Shown: positions 61,736 to 64,000 of the stretch, one piece after another
Position numbering within the stretch: the stretch's first letter is position 1
How the letters are laid out: every line of letters starts with the position of its first letter
Assembly (NCBI GenBank): GCA_023426125.1
Contig: JAFABI010000022.1
Span: 1-64,000, forward strand
Source: Bacillota bacterium
GTDB taxonomy: Bacteria; Bacillota; Clostridia; Acetivibrionales; DTU013
Direction: 5' to 3'
DNA: 64,000 bases
The notes under the pieces: generated by a model
Database searches by the model: none
What the model saw: only the letters and a program-made list of their open reading frames with translations
What the model was told of the DNA's origin: nothing
Made by a program: the position numbers and the translations under genes

Positions 61736-61951
61736 TCAAGAGGTCATATCGGGATATTTCTTTTTAATAGCATGTAAAATTCTTTCCGCTGCATCCCGGT
61801 GTAGTGATACAAGTTTTATAACTGCATCTTCCAGATCACTGAGAAGAGCAACAATATCTTTGTCCTTGCATATCCTTGCATGGTCAATAGCTGCCTGGGC
61901 TTCTTCCGGGGTCAAGCCTTTTACTATTACATCTTTTCGCATATTTTGCAT
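61736..61951 (-). CDS. Small helical phage protein
   Basis: A 71-residue protein with an acidic helix pair (LTPEEAQAAIDHARICKDKD; VSLHRDAAERILHAIKKKYP). AAAGGAG precedes the ATG at good spacing. No family recognised. Confidence 0.65.
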   Translation of the reverse strand: MQNMRKDVIVKGLTPEEAQAAIDHARICKDKDIVALLSDLEDAVIKLVSLHRDAAERILHAIKKKYPDMTS

Positions 61952-61965
61952 AAAAACGCTCCTTT

Positions 61966-62349
61966 CTACTCTTCAAACCTGAGAATTACAATGTTGCCGG
62001 ACAAATCATCATCCTTCACTATGCCAATCTTCCTGAGTAACATTATGCGGTCACTGTGGCACTTAGGGTCTTTAAGGGAAAATTTCAATGTTGCTTGTAA
62101 AATGTCGTTTACATGGCCCTTTATCATGCTGACACTGGTCTCATTGAGTATATCTATGAAACCATCTTCTTTCATTAACCTGTAATAGGTGTCACGGCTT
62201 ACGCCTGCTATCTGACACTTTTCGGTTACGCTTTTGCCATAATGCTCAGGATTTACAAGCACTTCAAGCAGTTTTTTGCCGTAGTCCGTGAGAAGGTATT
62301 TGTCTGTGTTTGTTATACTTATATCATTTATGCCTTCATCTTTACTCAT
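61966..62349 (-). CDS. HTH protein of phBC6A51/terminase small-subunit type
   Basis: A 127-residue protein whose central part (LLEVLVNPEHYGKSVTEKCQ; IAGVSRDTYYRLMKEDGFID) matches the phBC6A51-type homeodomain-like HTH found in phage small terminase subunits and related DNA-binding proteins. TerS recognises the packaging site. The large subunit normally follows directly; here a 71-residue gene follows and no large subunit is seen in the window. It overlaps the next upstream gene by eight bases. Confidence 0.7.
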   Translation of the reverse strand: MSKDEGINDISITNTDKYLLTDYGKKLLEVLVNPEHYGKSVTEKCQIAGVSRDTYYRLMKEDGFIDILNETSVSMIKGHVNDILQATLKFSLKDPKCHSDRIMLLRKIGIVKDDDLSGNIVILRFEE

Positions 62350-62662
62350 CTATTCTCACCACCCTTGCATAATCATCCGGGTTTTCTCCTCGGAGCTTTG
62401 CTTCATTTCTCATTTCCTCTATAGCTGCAACTATGTCCTCTCTGGACTCTCCTGTTACTTCCTGCATATCCTCAACGGTAAAATATTCGTGTTCACCTGA
62501 AATGCTTGGTAATACCATACGGATTGATATCTCACAGCTTTTAAGACTCATTCCATCATCTACGCCCTTTTTGAGCATCCTGAATATTTCAACTTCTGAG
62601 AAGCTATGCTTTTGAGATAACCTTTGGGCCGTCTGTCTCATTCCATTCATCAACTTTTCCAC
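62342..62662 (-). CDS. Phage protein of unknown function
   Basis: A 106-residue charged helical protein (FSEVEIFRMLKKGVDDGMSL; HEYFTVEDMQEVTGESREDI) with a possible second half of winged-helix type. GTG 62662 or ATG 62650 (AGGTGG upstream) may start it. It overlaps genes on both sides, typical of compact phage operons. Confidence 0.6.
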   Translation of the reverse strand: MEKLMNGMRQTAQRLSQKHSFSEVEIFRMLKKGVDDGMSLKSCEISIRMVLPSISGEHEYFTVEDMQEVTGESREDIVAAIEEMRNEAKLRGENPDDYARVVRIDE

Positions 62663-62855
62663 CTACCTTTCCATATATATCTTCTGTCCTGTAATCCTCG
62701 ATGCTTTTCTCATACCTTGCCACTCTCTCACAGCGTCTGTATCCTTTGCCTCTTCTTATAGCCAGCTCTAACAGTCCGGGCGGCAAATTCTTCAACAGTT
62801 CGGACTCATCCATAACCAATACCATTTTTGTGCATCGAATAATAAGTTCTTTCAT
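62604..62855 (-). CDS. Phage protein of unknown function
   Basis: An 83-residue protein, first gene after the iteron-like array (MKELIIRCTKMVLVMDESEL; GLLELAIRRGKGYRRCERVA). GGAGG is about seven bases before ATG 62855. It overlaps the next gene by 59 bases in another frame, so one of the two starts may be wrong; the ribosome sites support both genes. Confidence 0.55.
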   Translation of the reverse strand: MKELIIRCTKMVLVMDESELLKNLPPGLLELAIRRGKGYRRCERVARYEKSIEDYRTEDIYGKVGGKVDEWNETDGPKVISKA

Positions 62856-62906
62856 TGCTCTACCTCCGTAAATCAATATAGTCTGATTTTATAAACTCAA
62901 TATCGT

Positions 62907-63111
62907 AGGTTCACAGCTTCACAGCTTCACGCTTTCCTTAAAACCAGCCTGATTGTATGTCTGTAGCCTGTGAATCTAATGTGAATCTATTTTCTGCAGG
63001 TTCACATTTGTGAATCTATCCCCTTTAGGTTCACATACAGGTTCACGCCTTAAAATGCGCTTTGTTGTAGTGCCGCGGTCAATTTGTGAACTTTGTGAAC
63101 GTGTGAATCTA
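62907..63111. repeat. Iteron-like array of TGTGAATCTA / AGGTTCACA
   Basis: Four exact TGTGAATCTA copies start at 62969, 62980, 63009 and 63102. AGGTTCAC occurs at 62907, 62998, 63027 and 63039, and TGTGAAC at 63085 and 63094. Together about ten TGTGAA/TTCACA cores in both directions lie in 205 non-coding bases just past the primase/helicase-type gene. Such arrays bind replication initiators at phage, satellite or plasmid origins. Confidence 0.75.
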
Positions 63112-63116
63112 CAAAG

Positions 63117-64000
63117 TTAAGTTTTGGTTTTATCGGGTAGCGGTTTTGAAGAAAAGGTATATGGTATTCCGCCCCTGTCTTTTTCCTCTCTCCGGAAATA
63201 TATCTTTTCAGATTCCAGATTCGACCGCATTTTACTTAACTCTTTCATTAGCCGGGTTTCATCTTTGGGAAAGATTTTACCTTTTATGTAAGGCTCGCAT
63301 TTACTATATAAGTCTTTGGGGTACATCGTGATCTCTTCATCATCTTTGAACAGTCCGCGCAGTATCATAATGACTATGCGGGCGGTATCATTGTTATCAA
63401 TAGCTTCCTGGTTCTGTTTAGCTGCATTATGCCTCAACTGCTCTCTGAACCTTTTCCCGTTATCAGGGCCAGTGCATTGGGCTATGACATACCCTTTTGA
63501 CTCAAAGTCTGCCAATCTAGTCAACTTGTCAAGCTGCGGCACCTCGTCAACTGCAAGTACCTTGGAAATTATCTTGAAGATAGCACCTAATATATAAGGC
63601 TTATCTTCTGAAAACTCTTTCCAGAGTACTTCTTCCTTTTTCCGCCTCTCGGGCTCTATTCTTTGGATATCAAATAACAAGGCCCGGTCAAGTACGTCGT
63701 CTGCTTCAAGGGGAAGTGTAACTCCGTTTATGCTGATACAGGACTGGAACTTGCATACTATGGAACCGATATCTGTATACAGTTTCCTTTTTTCCAGTGC
63801 GCCGCCCGTAGCACCCTTACATAACCAGTCTGACTGCTGCTTGCTTATTACGCTTACATTGTCAAACCCGGCAAACCAGTGTTTCTGCAAAGTAATTGCG
63901 AATTCATCTTCCTTCGCCGGAAGACTCAGCAAGTCCGCCTCTGTCGGGTCAACCAGATCATTCACAAGCCGGGTCATTGTCGATTTGGCGCCGCCCTTTT
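63117..64000 (-). CDS. Phage/plasmid primase-helicase-type ATPase, 5' end missing
   Basis: The frame runs off the right edge; 294 codons are visible. The edge carries KGGAKST, the end of a Walker A loop of the GxxGxAKST kind used by phage and plasmid replication ATPases. Further on, FAGFDNVSVISKQQSDWLCK, YTDIGSIVCKFQSCISINGV and DDVLDRALLFDIQRIEPERR are the sensor and arginine parts of a D5/VirE-like helicase domain. The last ~100 residues look like a winged-helix DNA-binding end. It would unwind origin DNA at the adjacent repeat array. Confidence 0.75.
   Translation of the reverse strand, partial: KGGAKSTMTRLVNDLVDPTEADLLSLPAKEDEFAITLQKHWFAGFDNVSVISKQQSDWLCKGATGGALEKRKLYTDIGSIVCKFQSCISINGVTLPLEADDVLDRALLFDIQRIEPERRKKEEVLWKEFSEDKPYILGAIFKIISKVLAVDEVPQLDKLTRLADFESKGYVIAQCTGPDNGKRFREQLRHNAAKQNQEAIDNNDTARIVIMILRGLFKDDEEITMYPKDLYSKCEPYIKGKIFPKDETRLMKELSKMRSNLESEKIYFRREEKDRGGIPYTFSSKPLPDKTKT

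Noticed and set aside
62907..63111. CRISPR array
   Set aside because: Units are about 10 bases, in both directions and unevenly spaced, with no regular spacers and no cas genes.

Overview
The window reads as the chromosome of a low-to-mid GC Gram-positive anaerobe of the Clostridia type. The reasons are strong AGGAGG ribosome sites, frequent TTG/GTG starts, LplABC-type sugar ABC transporters paired with YesM/YesN two-component systems, lipoprotein binding proteins with Clostridia-like lipoboxes, a DUF134/Mrp/NifX metal-cluster operon, and phage genes of Firmicute type. Genus cannot be fixed from the sequence alone.

Layout. (1) 0.4-11.2 kb, minus strand: an OFA-type MFS carrier, then a glycoside operon with a membrane AraC regulator, a binding lipoprotein, two LplBC-type permeases and a GH2 enzyme. 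An in-frame amber codon cuts the GH2 reading frame in two. (2) 11.8-18.3 kb, plus strand: a DapA/NanA-family aldolase, an aminotransferase, a binding protein with two MalFG-type permeases (the first apparently with an ATT start) and a GntR/FCD regulator. This looks like uptake and breakdown of a keto- or amino-acid-like compound. (3) 18.4-19.7 kb: two small AT-rich membrane proteins with a perfect 24-bp palindrome between them. (4) 20.1-30.0 kb: YesM/YesN pair, LplBC-type permeases, binding protein, GH36 alpha-galactosidase and a URO-D family protein, with two copies of a dispersed intergenic repeat. (5) 30.2-35.5 kb: DUF134 regulator, Mrp/Nbp35 ATPase, a C_GCAxxG_C_C-NifX fusion, two MinD-like ATPases carrying 2x[4Fe-4S] domains, a hotdog thioesterase and NifX. 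The cluster has two promoters that share an operator-like motif. (6) 35.6-52.5 kb: a membrane protein, then a third sugar locus with a GH20/GH67-like protein of unknown activity, a GH78 rhamnosidase, LplBCA-type transporter, YesM/YesN, a neutral-ceramidase-like hydrolase and a pair of amidohydrolases, the first of which lacks its metal ligands. (7) 52.7-53.0 kb: tRNA-Glu, tRNA-Asp and tRNA-Thr. (8) 53.0 kb to the window edge, minus strand: an integrated phage-like element next to tRNA-Thr, with integrase, a tiny ribbon-helix-helix repressor and its operators, a candidate small RNA, large virion-like proteins, a TerS-like HTH protein, an iteron-like array and a cut-off primase/helicase-type ATPase. 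No large terminase, portal or capsid gene is visible.

The three sugar loci share one design: a sensor or AraC regulator, a lipoprotein-dependent ABC importer without its own ATPase gene (a shared MsmX-like ATPase is implied), and intracellular glycosidases. The least conventional parts are the phage-like island (possibly a satellite), the FeS-ATPase/NifX cluster with an embedded thioesterase, the degenerate amidohydrolase pair, and the amber-split GH2.
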